DNA from: Gallionella sp. | GTDB taxonomy: Bacteria; Pseudomonadota; Gammaproteobacteria; Burkholderiales; Gallionellaceae | Length of the DNA stretch: 64,000 nt | Direction of reading: 5' to 3' | Assembly (NCBI GenBank): GCA_030652475.1 | Contig: JAUSAO010000105.1 | Span: 1-64,000, forward strand | Shown: positions 22,339-34,040 of the stretch, one piece after another | Layout of the letters: the number at the start of each line of letters is the position of its first letter | How positions within the stretch are numbered: the first letter of the stretch is position 1 | Position numbers and translations under genes: made by a program | Notes under the pieces: generated by a model | Database searches by the model: none | What the model saw: only the letters and a program-made list of their open reading frames with translations | What the model was told of the DNA's origin: nothing

Positions 22339-25113
22339 TCAGCCGCTGTTGCGCAGGCCGGTTGCAATGCCGTTGATGGTCAGATGGATGGCGCGTTTGA
22401 TCTGCTCGTTGTCGTCGCCGGCACGATGGCGTTCCAGCAGCGAGACCTGCAAGTGGTTGAGCGGGTCAATGTAGGGTGAGCGCGTCAGCAAGCTGCGCGC
22501 GAACGTGGGATTGTCCTGTAACAGCGAGGTGTTACCGGTCACTTTGAACAGCATTTTGACGGTCACTTCCCATTCGCTGTGAATCGCACCAAAGATACGT
22601 TCGCGCAATTCGATATCTTCCACCAGTTCGGCATAGCGCGAGGCGATACCCATGTCTGTCTTGGACAGCACCATATCCATGTTGGACATCAATCCACGGA
22701 AAAACGCCCAGTTTTTGTACATGGCCTGTAACTGCGCCAGACCGGCGTCGCCTTCGCGGGCGATGAATTGCTGCACCGCGCTGCCGAAACCGAGCCAGCC
22801 CGGCAGCAGTGTGCGATTCAAGCCCCAGCTGAATACCCAGGGAATGGCGCGCAAGTCTTCAATGCGGTCGGATGCCTTGCGCGAGGACGGGCGACTGCCG
22901 ATGTTGAGTTCGGCAATTTCACGGATCGGGGTGGCAATGAAAAAATATTCGGTGAAGCCGGGTGTTTCATACACCAGCTTGCGATAAGCCGCGAACGCAT
23001 CCAGGCTTAGCTCCTCCATGATGCGGTGATATTCCGGCATCGCGCTGTCCGCGCCGTGATGATGCAGCAACGTCGCTTCCATGGTAGCGGCAATCAGGGT
23101 TTCCAGATTGCGCTGGCCGATTTCAGGATTGGAATATTTGCTGGAAATCACCTCGCCTTGTTCGGTGATGCGGATCTGCCCGTTCACGCTACCCGGCGGT
23201 TGTGCCAGGATTGCGTCATAACTGGGGCCGCCGCCGCGTCCGACTGTGCCGCCACGTCCATGGAACAGACGAAGTTCTATGCCATATTTGGCGAATACCT
23301 TGACCAGCTCCAGTTCAGCCTTGTACAGCTCCCAGTTGGCTGTGATGTAACCGCCGTCCTTGTTGCTGTCGGAATAACCCAGCATGACTTCCTGCGTGTT
23401 GTCGCGTCTGGCCAGCAGTTGGCGATAGTAGGGTATGGCGAAAAGCTCGTCCATGATAGGCCCGCAGCCGCGCAGGTCTTCGATGGTTTCAAACAGCGGG
23501 ATGATGTTGACGTGGAGCTGTGGTTTATCGCCCAATTCCAGCAGATTAACCTGCTGCAGCATCAGGGACAGTTCCAGCATGTCGCTCACTGCGTCTGCCT
23601 TGGAGATGATGTGGTTAGGTAATGCGGCGCGGCCATAGCGTCGGTGTATGTCTGCGGCAGCCTGCATGATGCGCAGTTCGCTCTGCACGACATCGGAGTA
23701 TTGCTCAAGGTCGCCGATCAGCAGTTTGCCGGCTTGTAGTGTGTCCAGCAGGACAGTGCGGCGCGCGGCCTCATCAAGTTCAGAATAATTTGTGATGGTT
23801 GTGGCGTGTGCAAGCAGTTCGCTGACCGTTTGCTCGTGTATCGCACTATGCTGACGCATATCCAGCGGCGCCAGGTGGAAGCCGAAGACCTCCGCAGAAC
23901 GGCGCAGGTTGGCCAGTCGTCCGCGCGCCAGATACAAGGCGCCGTGATCGAGCAGCGATGTAATCAGCACATCCAGATCGGCGATGAACTGTTGTGGTGT
24001 GGCGTAGGGTTCGGCGTCCTTGCCTACCGGTGGCAGGTGCGAAATTTCGTGGCCGAGTTGTTTGGCTGTTGCCGACAGGCGTGAATAAATCAGTATCAGT
24101 GCGCGGCGATAGGGCTCGTCCTCGCGACTGACCGCCTTGTCCGGCGAGGCTTCGGAAAGCAGGCGCAACTCATCGCTGACATCGGCCAGGCGATCTGTCA
24201 GGCTCAGGCGTTTACCGAGTACATGGGTCTCATTCAGATAATGTTCGAACGCCAGCGCGGAATGATGTTGCGCCGCATATTGCATGACTTCGTGGGTAAC
24301 GAAAGGATTGCCGTCACGGTCTCCGCCTATCCAGCTGCCTACGCGCAACAGCGGTGGAATCGTGATGTCTTCGTCGTAACGCGTGCGCAGTTGTTTTTCC
24401 AGTTTGGCGTAGATTCTGGGGATTTCCTTCAGGAAGGTATAGCGGTAAAACTCCAGGCCGTTCCTGATCTCGTCGCGCACATTCAGCTTGGCCGTGCGCA
24501 GCATGCGTGTCTGCCACAGGATAAGCACGAAACGACGCAGGGCATTTTCGTTATCCTCCATTTCGACAGGTGTCATGTCGAGGCGATCACGTTTAGTCAT
24601 CAGGCTGGAGATGATCAAATGGCAATCCAGAATGCTTTTGCGCTGCACCTCTGTGGGGTGCGCGGTCAGTACCGGCGAGATCAGTGCGCTGTTAAGGAAC
24701 GACTGCAGCGTGGCCTTGTCGACGGGTTTCTTTTCGATACGATCCAGTGCCAGCAGCAGGCTGCCGTTTTTGAGGGCGGCGCCGGCCTTGAGCTGAGCGC
24801 GATGGAGGCGATCATTGTGCAAATCTTCGGCAATATTGGAGAGTTGAGAAAAATAGCTGAAGGCGCGTACCACAGCGAGGGTCTCGTCGGGGGAAAGGTC
24901 ATCCAGCATTTGCTCGAGTCGCACGCGGTCACGGCTGTCCTGGGTCTTGCGGAAACGTACCGCAGAGCGACGCACGTTCTCGACCAGTAGAAAGGTTTCT
25001 TCACCCTCCTGTTCGCGCAGAGTGTCGCCAAGAATGCGACCGAGCAGGCGTACATCTTCACGGAGGGGAATATCTCGACTGGAAATATTGGCAGGAGCAA
25101 AAAATAAAGTCAT
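22339..25113 (-). CDS. ppc: Phosphoenolpyruvate carboxylase
   Basis: A 924-aa cytosolic enzyme that adds bicarbonate to PEP to give oxaloacetate, the anaplerotic step suited to an autotroph. Conserved segments are [15 protein letters not shown] (catalytic histidine), [54 protein letters not shown] and the C-terminal RNSG that closes every bacterial PEPC. Full-length and intact. It is divergent from hemC, so the 81-bp gap holds both promoters. Confidence 0.97.
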   Translation of the reverse strand: MTLFFAPANISSRDIPLREDVRLLGRILGDTLREQEGEETFLLVENVRRSAVRFRKTQDSRDRVRLEQMLDDLSPDETLAVVRAFSYFSQLSNIAEDLHNDRLHRAQLKAGAALKNGSLLLALDRIEKKPVDKATLQSFLNSALISPVLTAHPTEVQRKSILDCHLIISSLMTKRDRLDMTPVEMEDNENALRRFVLILWQTRMLRTAKLNVRDEIRNGLEFYRYTFLKEIPRIYAKLEKQLRTRYDEDITIPPLLRVGSWIGGDRDGNPFVTHEVMQYAAQHHSALAFEHYLNETHVLGKRLSLTDRLADVSDELRLLSEASPDKAVSREDEPYRRALILIYSRLSATAKQLGHEISHLPPVGKDAEPYATPQQFIADLDVLITSLLDHGALYLARGRLANLRRSAEVFGFHLAPLDMRQHSAIHEQTVSELLAHATTITNYSELDEAARRTVLLDTLQAGKLLIGDLEQYSDVVQSELRIMQAAADIHRRYGRAALPNHIISKADAVSDMLELSLMLQQVNLLELGDKPQLHVNIIPLFETIEDLRGCGPIMDELFAIPYYRQLLARRDNTQEVMLGYSDSNKDGGYITANWELYKAELELVKVFAKYGIELRLFHGRGGTVGRGGGPSYDAILAQPPGSVNGQIRITEQGEVISSKYSNPEIGQRNLETLIAATMEATLLHHHGADSAMPEYHRIMEELSLDAFAAYRKLVYETPGFTEYFFIATPIREIAELNIGSRPSSRKASDRIEDLRAIPWVFSWGLNRTLLPGWLGFGSAVQQFIAREGDAGLAQLQAMYKNWAFFRGLMSNMDMVLSKTDMGIASRYAELVEDIELRERIFGAIHSEWEVTVKMLFKVTGNTSLLQDNPTFARSLLTRSPYIDPLNHLQVSLLERHRAGDDNEQIKRAIHLTINGIATGLRNSG

Positions 25114-25194
25114 CTTAATTTATACGCAAAAAAGCGCGGCAGGCTCCGTGTTAGAATGCGCCGCGTAATTAATCACAAAAATTCAGGAAATTCG

Positions 25195-26160
25195 ATGAGA
25201 GCAGCCTCTTCAATATTACCGTCGTCTTCACCCATCCCGCCCGCTCGTCTGGTAATCGCATCGCGTGAGAGCGCGCTGGCCATGTGGCAAGCTGAACATA
25301 TCAGGGACAGGTTGCGCGCATTATATCCGCAAACTGAGGTCAGTATTCTGGGTATGACCACACAGGGCGACCAGATACTGGATGTGTCGCTCTCCAAAAT
25401 TGGCGGTAAAGGCCTGTTTGTCAAGGAGTTGGAGACCGCATTGGAAGATGGCAGCGCCGATCTTGCCGTACATTCGCTCAAAGATGTCCCTATGCGTATG
25501 CCGGAAGGTTTTGTGCTGGCAGTCATAGGCGAGCGTGAAGATCCGCACGATGCATTTGTTTCAAACAACTATGAAAATCTGGCCGATTTGCCAGCCGGCA
25601 GCGTGGTAGGCACGTCCAGTCTGCGTCGCGAAAGTCAGTTGCGTGCGCGTTTCCCGCACCTCAGCATTGAACCGCTGCGCGGTAATGTTCAGACCCGTTT
25701 GCGCAAACTGGACGAAGGCCAGTATGCGGCGATCATCCTCGCGGCGGCCGGGCTCAAACGTCTGGGTCTGTCCGGGCGTATTCGCGGCATTATTTCCAGC
25801 GAAGATAGCTTGCCTGCGGTAGGTCAGGGTGCGCTGGGTATCGAGTGTCGCACGGACCGTCTGGACGTGATCGCTGCGCTGCAACCGCTGCATCATGCCG
25901 ATACCGCCGCCTGTGTGCTGGCCGAACGTGCGATGAGCCTGACGTTGAACGGCAGTTGCCAGGTGCCGCTGGGTGGATTTGCCGAAATACAGGACGGACA
26001 GCTGCGCATGCGCGGTTTTGTAGCCAGTCCGGACGGGCAGCGCATGTTGCGTGCGCAAGCCATGGGCGATATTGACAAGCCGGAAGCGCTGGGTAGCAAG
26101 ATTGCCGCTGCCTTGCTGGCGCAGGGCGCAGGCGAAATTTTAGCCGCACTGAATGATTAA
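25195..26160 (+). CDS. hemC: Hydroxymethylbilane synthase
   Basis: A 321-aa enzyme joining four porphobilinogens in tetrapyrrole synthesis. Visible are the substrate-binding [35 protein letters not shown] and the cofactor-loop [12 protein letters not shown] with its cysteine that holds the dipyrromethane. I start at 25195 (AGGAA 8 bases upstream); the frame's ATG at 25156 is less likely. It overlaps hemD by 8 nt. Confidence 0.96.
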   Translation: MRAASSILPSSSPIPPARLVIASRESALAMWQAEHIRDRLRALYPQTEVSILGMTTQGDQILDVSLSKIGGKGLFVKELETALEDGSADLAVHSLKDVPMRMPEGFVLAVIGEREDPHDAFVSNNYENLADLPAGSVVGTSSLRRESQLRARFPHLSIEPLRGNVQTRLRKLDEGQYAAIILAAAGLKRLGLSGRIRGIISSEDSLPAVGQGALGIECRTDRLDVIAALQPLHHADTAACVLAERAMSLTLNGSCQVPLGGFAEIQDGQLRMRGFVASPDGQRMLRAQAMGDIDKPEALGSKIAAALLAQGAGEILAALND

Positions 26161-26926
26161 ACTGCCGCTTGCCGGTTTGAAAATACTGGTCACGCGTCCG
26201 CGTGATCAGGCGACACCCTTGGCGCAGGCGATTGAACAGGCGGGCGGCGTCCCGCTGCTGTTTCCATTGCTGGACATAACGCCTGTACAGGATTGCCAGA
26301 CGCTGCAAGAACAAATTTCGCATCTTCCAGAATTCAATCTGGCCATTTTTATCAGTCCGAATGCCGTGCAATACGGCATGGCGGCGATACATGCGTCCGG
26401 CATGTCTCCGGGGTGTGTTCCAAAAATCGCCACGGTGGGCCTGGGTAGCGCGAAAGCCTTGCGTGCAACGGGTGTCGACTATGTGATAGTGCCGACAGAG
26501 CGGTTTGACAGCGAGGGTTTACTGGCTTTGCCGGAATTGCAGCACATCGCAGGATGGCGGGTAATGATTTTTCGTGGCGATGGCGGTCGCGAACTGTTGG
26601 CTGATACGCTCAAGTCGCGGGGTGCAACGGTGGAGTATGTGACTTGCTACCGGCGCAGCCAGGTACAACAGCCGGTCAGCGAGTTGTTGCGTGCGCAGCC
26701 GGATGCCATTACTGTGACCAGCAGCGAGGCGCTGGGTTATTTGTGGCAGATGCTGGATGTGCAGGCACGCCTGGCCTTGTGTAAGATGCCGTTATTTGTG
26801 CCACATCAACGCATCGCCGAATTGGCGCACCGCCAGGGTTGGGGGCAAGTGCATCTGACGGGTGCCGGGGATGAGGGTTTGTTGTCTGCGTTGCTGGTCT
26901 GGGCAGAAAGGAAAGCCATCTCATGA
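26153..26926 (+). CDS. hemD: Uroporphyrinogen-III synthase
   Basis: A 257-aa enzyme that closes and inverts ring D of hydroxymethylbilane. The family is poorly conserved, but the two-domain layout is recognisable: [19 protein letters not shown] at the start, [14 protein letters not shown], and the second-domain [16 protein letters not shown]. It overlaps hemC by 8 nt and hemX by 4 nt (ATGA), fixing the call by context. Confidence 0.92.
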   Translation: MIKLPLAGLKILVTRPRDQATPLAQAIEQAGGVPLLFPLLDITPVQDCQTLQEQISHLPEFNLAIFISPNAVQYGMAAIHASGMSPGCVPKIATVGLGSAKALRATGVDYVIVPTERFDSEGLLALPELQHIAGWRVMIFRGDGGRELLADTLKSRGATVEYVTCYRRSQVQQPVSELLRAQPDAITVTSSEALGYLWQMLDVQARLALCKMPLFVPHQRIAELAHRQGWGQVHLTGAGDEGLLSALLVWAERKAIS

Positions 26927-28047
26927 GCGAGAACACTACACGCGAGCCGCATCAGCCGGATACCGGGGCTGTGACAGCGCCGCGCCTGACGCATAAAACG
27001 TCAATGTCCGATCTGTTTGCGCGCATCAGCATCACTCAGCTGACACTCATCGTGCTGGTGGTTATTTTTATCTGGCAATGGCTGGAAGGGCAAAGCGCGA
27101 TCAGTGACATGCGGCAGGAATTGGCGCAGAAGATTGCCGAGATGGATGGCGGGAGCAAGGCGAATGCGATCCTGATTGCAAAAAATCAGGATGAAGTGCG
27201 TGCGATGGCGGTCAAAGTAGCCGCCCTTGAGGCTTACCATGCAGAGGCCCAGAATCAGCGCGTTGCGCTGGAAACCTTGTATAACAGCCTGTCGATTAGT
27301 CGCGATGAAACCGCCATGGCAGATGTCGAACAATTGTTGCTGATTGCGGGCCAGCAGCTGCAATTGTCGGGCAATGTGAAGGCGGCGCTGATTGCCATGG
27401 AGAACGCCGATGCCCGTTTGCAGCGTATGGAGCGGCTCGCTTTCAACGGCTTGCGCAACTCTATTGGTCAGGATATAGATAAGCTGCGCGCACTGCCCAA
27501 AGTGGATGTGGCCGGAATTAATCTGCAGATCAACAGGTTGTTGTCAGCCGTGGATGCATTGCCGTTGGTTGACCGGCATCGCCCTTCTGAAAACCGGGTT
27601 GCAAAAAAGGAGACGCCCATCGTGGATGAGGCAGTCTGGCAAAAGCTGTTGCGCACCATCTGGCTGGAAGTCAAACAACTGGTACGGATAGAGAATACCG
27701 GCCTGGCGCAAATTTCGCTGTTGCCGCCCAAACAGGAGTTTTTCCTGCGTGAAAATCTGAAGATGCGCCTGATGCTGGCGCGTCTGGCGTTGTTGTCACG
27801 CGATCAGGACAGCTACAGACAAGAGCTGAAAACCGCGCAGCTTTGGACGAAGCAATTTTTCGACGTCAATTCGCCGGAAGGATCGCGCTTGCTGGATGAG
27901 CTCAACAAACTGGCCACCGCCAGTATCAACATCGAATTGCCGGATATCAGCGCCAGCCTGCAAGCCGTGCGAAATTATCGCCTGAGCCATGAAAACGCGG
28001 CGGACATCGGAACGCAGCGCGCTATTCCGCAGAAGGCGGCGAGATGA
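26923..28047 (+). CDS. hemX: HemX-like inner-membrane protein
   Basis: A 374-aa protein: a cytoplasmic N-terminal tail, one membrane helix (ITQLTLIVLVVIFIWQWL), a coiled-coil (about residues 60-110) and a helical domain with the DVEQLLLIAGQQLQLSGN segment typical of HemX. Despite its genetic name it is not a proven methyltransferase; its role in heme synthesis is unclear. It overlaps hemD and hemY by 4 nt each. Confidence 0.88.
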   Translation: MSENTTREPHQPDTGAVTAPRLTHKTSMSDLFARISITQLTLIVLVVIFIWQWLEGQSAISDMRQELAQKIAEMDGGSKANAILIAKNQDEVRAMAVKVAALEAYHAEAQNQRVALETLYNSLSISRDETAMADVEQLLLIAGQQLQLSGNVKAALIAMENADARLQRMERLAFNGLRNSIGQDIDKLRALPKVDVAGINLQINRLLSAVDALPLVDRHRPSENRVAKKETPIVDEAVWQKLLRTIWLEVKQLVRIENTGLAQISLLPPKQEFFLRENLKMRLMLARLALLSRDQDSYRQELKTAQLWTKQFFDVNSPEGSRLLDELNKLATASINIELPDISASLQAVRNYRLSHENAADIGTQRAIPQKAAR

Positions 28048-28763
28048 AGCACCTGGTTTCAATTCTGCTGCTGTTTGCGGCGGCAGTGGCGCTGGGCACG
28101 ATCCTGCAAAACACTGCTTACGTGCTGCTGGTCTACCCGCCTTATCGCATTGAGTTATCGCTTAAACTCTTTGTTCTCCTGTTGCTGTCTGTCTTTGTGC
28201 TCGGATACTGGCTGATCCATTTGCTGGCGGCCACCACGCAATTGCCGGCCATCGTGCAGAAGTTGCGGCTTGATCGTGCGCAGAAAAAAGCACGCAAACT
28301 GCTCGATATCGCGTTGAGCGCTTTTTTTGAAGGTCGCTATATGGAAGCGGAAAAAATTGCAGCCAGGGCCATTAAACTGGGAGAAAGCTCCGCCTTGTAT
28401 CCCATTATCGCGGCGCGTTCAGCGCACGAACTCGAGGCGACGGACAGGCGGGATGCGTATTTGTCTATCGTCGGCAGCAAATCGCCGGGCGATACGACGA
28501 TGCGTTTTATGGCAACGGCGAAGTTCAAGCTGGATCAGCATGATCAGCAGGGCGCGTTAAATGCCTTGCAGGAATTGCGCGATAGCGGGGCAAGGGTTAA
28601 TGTCGGCGTGTTGGCTTTGGAGCTCAAAGCGCAGCAACAGTCGGGCAATTGGGACGAAGTGCTGCGTGTGCTGGAACAGATGGAAAAGCGCAAGGGTATT
28701 GATGCCGTGCAGGCCGAGCAGGTGCGTCAACAAGCTCTGCAGGGAAGAGATCGTCAACAATAA
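28044..28763 (+). CDS. hemY: HemY-like membrane protein with TPR region (short)
   Basis: A 239-aa protein with two membrane helices (about residues 4-25 and 38-60) and the HemY N-terminal segment, followed by TPR-like helices. Typical proteobacterial HemY is about 400 aa, so this one is short, ending after the first TPRs. No frameshift is visible in the following bases. It is the last gene of the hemCDXY operon and is not the unrelated protoporphyrinogen oxidase. Confidence 0.82.
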   Translation: MKHLVSILLLFAAAVALGTILQNTAYVLLVYPPYRIELSLKLFVLLLLSVFVLGYWLIHLLAATTQLPAIVQKLRLDRAQKKARKLLDIALSAFFEGRYMEAEKIAARAIKLGESSALYPIIAARSAHELEATDRRDAYLSIVGSKSPGDTTMRFMATAKFKLDQHDQQGALNALQELRDSGARVNVGVLALELKAQQQSGNWDEVLRVLEQMEKRKGIDAVQAEQVRQQALQGRDRQQ

Positions 28764-28811
28764 TCTCTAAACGGCTGACCACATCCAGCAAAATTTCCAT
28801 CGCGCGCCCCT

Positions 28812-29165
28812 TCATTGCAGCGGAGCGATAATCCAGTCAGCCAAACGTTGACGCAACCGCATCAACATGTCGTCTTTGATGTTGCCAATGCTGCCAACCA
28901 ACATCGCGCCATCCAGCACGGCCAGTCTTGATAAGCGCAATACGCTGGCAGCTTTCAATCCAGTGGCAGCAAAATCGGTATCATTCTGGGTAAGGACTTC
29001 ATCGAGGCCAGTCTCGGCCTGTTGTACTTGCGAAGAAACCATGCACACCAGCCAATCGTCGAAATGGTTGGACGCTGGTCGCAACAGCAGCACAGGACGG
29101 AGTTTGGTTCCCGACAAATCGGTGTAAGGAAAAGGCGTGAGGACGATCTGCCCAGCCCGCTTCAT
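28812..29165 (-). CDS. PemK/MazF-like toxin
   Basis: A 117-aa toxin starting at 29165, where the ATG overlaps the antitoxin stop in ATGA. The MazF-type fold is read from QIVLTPFPYTDLSGTKLRPVLLLRP at the N-terminus, VCMVSSQVQQ, SVLRLSRLAVLDG and a final helix. Members cleave mRNA at short sites. The antitoxin gene is directly upstream on the same strand. Confidence 0.82.
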   Translation of the reverse strand: MKRAGQIVLTPFPYTDLSGTKLRPVLLLRPASNHFDDWLVCMVSSQVQQAETGLDEVLTQNDTDFAATGLKAASVLRLSRLAVLDGAMLVGSIGNIKDDMLMRLRQRLADWIIAPLQ

Positions 29166-29401
29166 TGCCAACGTTCCTTGATGTCATCGCGCGTATAGCT
29201 CACAGCCTCATCTTCCATGCCGCGCAATGCCTGACGCATGGCTAATTGGGCAAACTCGCCGTCCGTCCATTCTTCAGGTTCTTGTCGCTTGCTACTTACT
29301 ATCCCTGATTTTGTGGCAAGAAACTCAACGAAGTCGAATACTTCTGCGCGCTTGTCTTGTGGCAGGTTTTGCAGTGTTTCGATCAGTTCCGCATATCCCA
29401 T
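29162..29401 (-). CDS. DUF2281-type antitoxin
   Basis: A 79-aa protein: YAELIETLQNLPQDKRAEVFDFVEFLATK is the DUF2281 pattern, followed by a disordered acidic tail. Members are antitoxins of PemK/MazF-like or PIN toxins. It overlaps the toxin by 4 nt. Confidence 0.8.
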   Translation of the reverse strand: MGYAELIETLQNLPQDKRAEVFDFVEFLATKSGIVSSKRQEPEEWTDGEFAQLAMRQALRGMEDEAVSYTRDDIKERWQ

Positions 29402-29599
29402 TTATTCCTCCATTGGGGTTATATCAACTCGATAACCGTGGTCTGTCCCCTGATTCCAGTCCCCTGATTCCAGAAATCGATTTCAGAAAAATATGTCATT
29501 TAATAAATTAAATTCAGTGAGTTACCCTGTGCATAACTTCGAATCTCCGGACAGTAGTGAGCCAAAATAATTTTCTTCATTTCAGTCCCCTTAATTGTT
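29402..29599. other. Gap with short direct repeat, no gene
   Basis: About 200 bp without a credible gene. It contains two copies of CCCCTGATTCCAG (from about 29448 and 29460) next to a GTCTGTCCCC stretch. No attC could be recognised here. Confidence 0.4.
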
Positions 29600-29824
29600 T
29601 TAGGGCGTTGTTTGCCAAGAAATATCAATTTTTCTATGGCTTGACACACAGTCTCGCAGATAAAGATTTATAAGGCTCTGATACGGTACACCCTTTTCGT
29701 CAGCCATTTGTTTGAAATAGCCAATAACATCTTCGCTCAACCGCATCGTGACAGATTTTTTGAGCTTAGCCGCATAAGGATTTTTGCGGGATTTCATTTT
29801 TGACAGATCGTATTCAGTTTTCAT
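29600..29824 (-). CDS. brnA: BrnA-type antitoxin
   Basis: A 74-aa ribbon-helix-helix protein: KKSVTMRLSEDVIGYFKQMADEKGVPYQSLINLYLRDCV carries the strand, two helices and DNA-binding residues of BrnA. Its start overlaps the brnT stop by 4 nt, the standard toxin-first BrnTA order. It should bind and neutralise BrnT and repress the pair, possibly at the palindrome 30111-30121. Confidence 0.85.
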   Translation of the reverse strand: MKTEYDLSKMKSRKNPYAAKLKKSVTMRLSEDVIGYFKQMADEKGVPYQSLINLYLRDCVSSHRKIDISWQTTP

Positions 29825-30108
29825 GGCTTAACCCCTTGATAATAGTTACTCTCGTTTTTCGTGGCTTTTCTTGCCGAGATGATCCGAACAATGTTGCCTT
29901 GGTCGCGTTCGCAATGGCAGACAATCAGGAGGCGAGCTTCATCACTGAAGCCAAGCATCAGAAATCTGTCTTCTGACACGGAATTATCTTCATCAAAGAA
30001 TTGCACAGCGAACTCGTCGTAGAAGACAGATTGAGCCTCCTCAAACGAAACGCCATGCTTCTTCTTGTTTGAGGCCGCTTTAGCTGTATCCCACTCGAAT
30101 GCAATCAT
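29821..30108 (-). CDS. brnT: BrnT-type RNase toxin
   Basis: A 95-aa toxin with FEWDTAKAASNKKKHGVSFEEAQSVFYDE, the SEDRFLMLGFSDEARLLIVCHCER core and VRIISARKATKNESNYY, all standard for BrnT, a RelE-fold ribonuclease. It lies 38 bp downstream of an attC site, so the pair may be an integron cassette or may have been beside one. Confidence 0.88.
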   Translation of the reverse strand: MIAFEWDTAKAASNKKKHGVSFEEAQSVFYDEFAVQFFDEDNSVSEDRFLMLGFSDEARLLIVCHCERDQGNIVRIISARKATKNESNYYQGVKP

Positions 30109-30110
30109 GA

Positions 30111-30121
30111 ATACATTGTAT
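30111..30121 (-). promoter_or_regulatory. Palindrome upstream of brnT (possible BrnA operator)
   Basis: ATACATTGTAT is a perfect palindrome of 11 bases ending 2 bp from the brnT ATG, where a BrnA dimer could repress. Confidence 0.4.
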
Positions 30122-30145
30122 GTACGCTGGATAAATTGTCAAGAA

Positions 30146-30206
30146 GCCCTAACGAGCTAAGGGGCTGCGCGCTTTTGCGCAGTCCTTCTTGAACGCAAGG
30201 TTAGGC
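30146..30206 (-). other. attC site 2 (integron recombination site)
   Basis: Read on the minus strand it begins GCCTAAC and ends GTTAGGGC, with paired inner arms (AAGGACTGCGC/GCGCAGCCCCTT) and the extrahelical bases expected of a 59-base element. It lies just downstream of the 3' end of the amidinotransferase-family gene, in cassette polarity. Confidence 0.8.
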
Positions 30207-30231
30207 CAGAACCATGCAACCCATGGTTTGT

Positions 30232-31134
30232 TCACGGTTGTACTCTCTCAACTGGTAAAGTAGTACATCGGAACGAGCCAGGTAGTTTTGTCACCTCCGA
30301 ATAGTCAATCAGAATAGTCTCAACACCTTTGGATTCTAGCAATGTAGCCAAGCGTTCGCTCCGTTCACGCATAACCACTTTTCGGGGTGAAAGGGCAAAT
30401 GTGTTGATTTCAAGGTTTGCTGTTTCCTCATCTGTGGCCTCTATCAAGTCAAAATGATTTTCGAGCCATTTCAGGCTTTCTGGCTTGAAACTCTTGGTGT
30501 GAATAAACCCGATCCCTTTGGCGGGAATATTAAACTTCGTGTCCAAGTGAATTATTCCTCTATGCGTAAACTCTATCGTAACTATTTCGCGGTCTATTCC
30601 TGATTCTTTCAGTTTTCTTCTCAAGCAATCAACACCCTCTTTGTTGGTTTCCTCACCCAGTCCGACGATGACATACTGTTCATCTACGATTACGTCGCCG
30701 CCCTCAATTGATCCCTTTTCAATGTGAGCAACTTTGGAAAAGCGAGGGAGTAGATTTTCTAGTCCTTCAAGCTCTCGTTTCCTGTAATAGCGCCTCGGAT
30801 TCGCGCAGAAAAAGGTATCATCAATTGCGAACCCTATATCCCTTGTGTAATGTTGTGTAGCACAACCAGATACTTGATCCGCTAATAACACTTCAACTCC
30901 GTTAGCCTTCATGATTTCCATGAACGTTTGTTGCTGCCTGCGCACTTTTTCACAGTTAAAAAACGGATTGAATTTGTTATACCAAAGCTGATAAAGGAGG
31001 GCTGCGTCAATTCCTCCGTACCGTAGAACCGAACTGACAGAGACGGGATTAGCGAAACACATCACCACTGTTTTCAGCGTTGCTGTTTCAGATGGAAGAT
31101 TGATTGAGATGAGGTCGGTTTTATTTTGATTCAT
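30232..31134 (-). CDS. Amidinotransferase/DDAH-like hydrolase in an integron cassette
   Basis: A 300-aa member of the guanidino-group modifying family (dimethylarginine dimethylaminohydrolase, arginine deiminase). The conserved positions are visible: TRDIGFAIDDTFF, EKGSIEGGDVIVDE, the histidine in IHLDTKFNI and a C-terminal cysteine in GSFRCTTLPVER that would form the thiouronium intermediate. The substrate is unknown. It is flanked by two attC sites in the same polarity, so this is a mobile gene cassette. The promoter would come from upstream. Confidence 0.82.
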   Translation of the reverse strand: MNQNKTDLISINLPSETATLKTVVMCFANPVSVSSVLRYGGIDAALLYQLWYNKFNPFFNCEKVRRQQQTFMEIMKANGVEVLLADQVSGCATQHYTRDIGFAIDDTFFCANPRRYYRKRELEGLENLLPRFSKVAHIEKGSIEGGDVIVDEQYVIVGLGEETNKEGVDCLRRKLKESGIDREIVTIEFTHRGIIHLDTKFNIPAKGIGFIHTKSFKPESLKWLENHFDLIEATDEETANLEINTFALSPRKVVMRERSERLATLLESKGVETILIDYSEVTKLPGSFRCTTLPVERVQP

Positions 31135-31191
31135 AACTCGTGGATAGCTTTTCGATTGCGTTCATGGATAAGGTTCCCTCGTCAACAAGTG

Positions 31192-31256
31192 GCCTAACGT
31201 AGAGCTAAGCGGGCGGCGCGGCTTTTTGCGCAGCTCCGCTTGAGCGCCGGTTAGGT
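31192..31256 (-). other. attC site 1 (integron recombination site)
   Basis: On the minus strand it begins ACCTAACCGGCGC and ends CGTTAGGCC, with the central arms CTCAAGCGGAGCTGCGC and GCGGGC..CGCTTAGCTC pairing. It marks the 3' end of a lost or neighbouring cassette and the 5' boundary of the amidinotransferase cassette. Confidence 0.8.
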
Positions 31257-31375
31257 CTCTTCGCCATGAATGATACCCCTCGCCGAAACTTCGATTTGCG
31301 ATAGAACATTTAAATGGTGGGCAGATAAAACCTGCCCACCCTACGGGAATCTATTGATTCCGCCCCATTTTTACA

Positions 31376-33082
<1,707 letters not shown>

Positions 33083-33280
33083 TTACCATTAGTAGGGAAA
33101 ATTCAGGCTAGGCGAACACCTGGCAACATTATTTGATAGTCAGGGGGGTTGACCCGTTGCTTCGTCAGTTGTCTCTGGCATCAATCACATTTACGTCAGG
33201 ATTGAACCGATGACTTTCCCCAAAGTCGCATTTTCCTGCAATAATTACGCAACCAATGATATTGAAAGTGAGCAGGCAAA

Positions 33281-33943
33281 ATGATGAGTCAAGACGATTT
33301 GAAACGTGCGGTGGCACTCGCTGCGATTGAATATGTTCCGCTGGATTGCATCGTGGGTGTGGGAACGGGTTCAACCGCCAATTTCTTTATTGATGAATTA
33401 GCCAAGATCAAACACAAAATACGCGGTGCGGTGGCCAGCTCTGAAGCTTCGGCCATTCGTTTGCGCGGGCACGGTATTGAGGTGCTGTCACTGAACGAGG
33501 CGGGTGATTTGCCTGTGTACGTGGATGGCGCGGATGAAATAACCCGTCACATGCACATGGTGAAGGGCGGCGGCGGGGCGCTGACGCGCGAAAAGATTGT
33601 CGCTGGTGCGAGCAAAAAATTTATTTGTCTGTGCGATGCCAGCAAGCTGGTCGGTGTGCTGGGCAAGTTCCCGTTGCCAATCGAAGTGATTCCTATGGCG
33701 CGCAGTTCTGTTGCGCGGCAGCTGGTTGCGCTGGGCGGGCAACCCAAGTTGCGCGAGGGCTTCACCACCGATAATGGTAACGTCATTCTCGATGTGCACG
33801 GCATGAGCATCATGAATCCGGTTGAGCTGGAATCGACGCTGGATCATATCGCCGGCGTGGTGACCAATGGTCTGTTTGCGCGCCGTGGAGCAGATGTGCT
33901 GCTGCTGGGCACGCCGGAAGGCGTGAAGACGATGACGGTCTGA
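33281..33943 (+). CDS. rpiA: Ribose-5-phosphate isomerase A
   Basis: A 220-aa enzyme converting ribulose-5-P and ribose-5-P in the pentose phosphate and Calvin pathways. The family signature is clear: [59 protein letters not shown] and the C-terminal [20 protein letters not shown]. The first of two ATGs is given as the start; the second is 3 bp on. Confidence 0.95.
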   Translation: MMSQDDLKRAVALAAIEYVPLDCIVGVGTGSTANFFIDELAKIKHKIRGAVASSEASAIRLRGHGIEVLSLNEAGDLPVYVDGADEITRHMHMVKGGGGALTREKIVAGASKKFICLCDASKLVGVLGKFPLPIEVIPMARSSVARQLVALGGQPKLREGFTTDNGNVILDVHGMSIMNPVELESTLDHIAGVVTNGLFARRGADVLLLGTPEGVKTMTV

Positions 33944-34040
33944 GCCATGCTGCCGGCGAGTGCGTGCAGTGCTGCTGTCACAAATTTTTCACACTGAGCT
34001 TATATACTGCAATATTTTATCCATCCAATTGAGGAACCCC

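Noticed and set aside
29402..29599. A third attC site after brnA
   Set aside because: I looked for a CCTAAC...GTTAGG pair on both strands; only TTTTAGGGCG-like partial matches exist, without paired arms.
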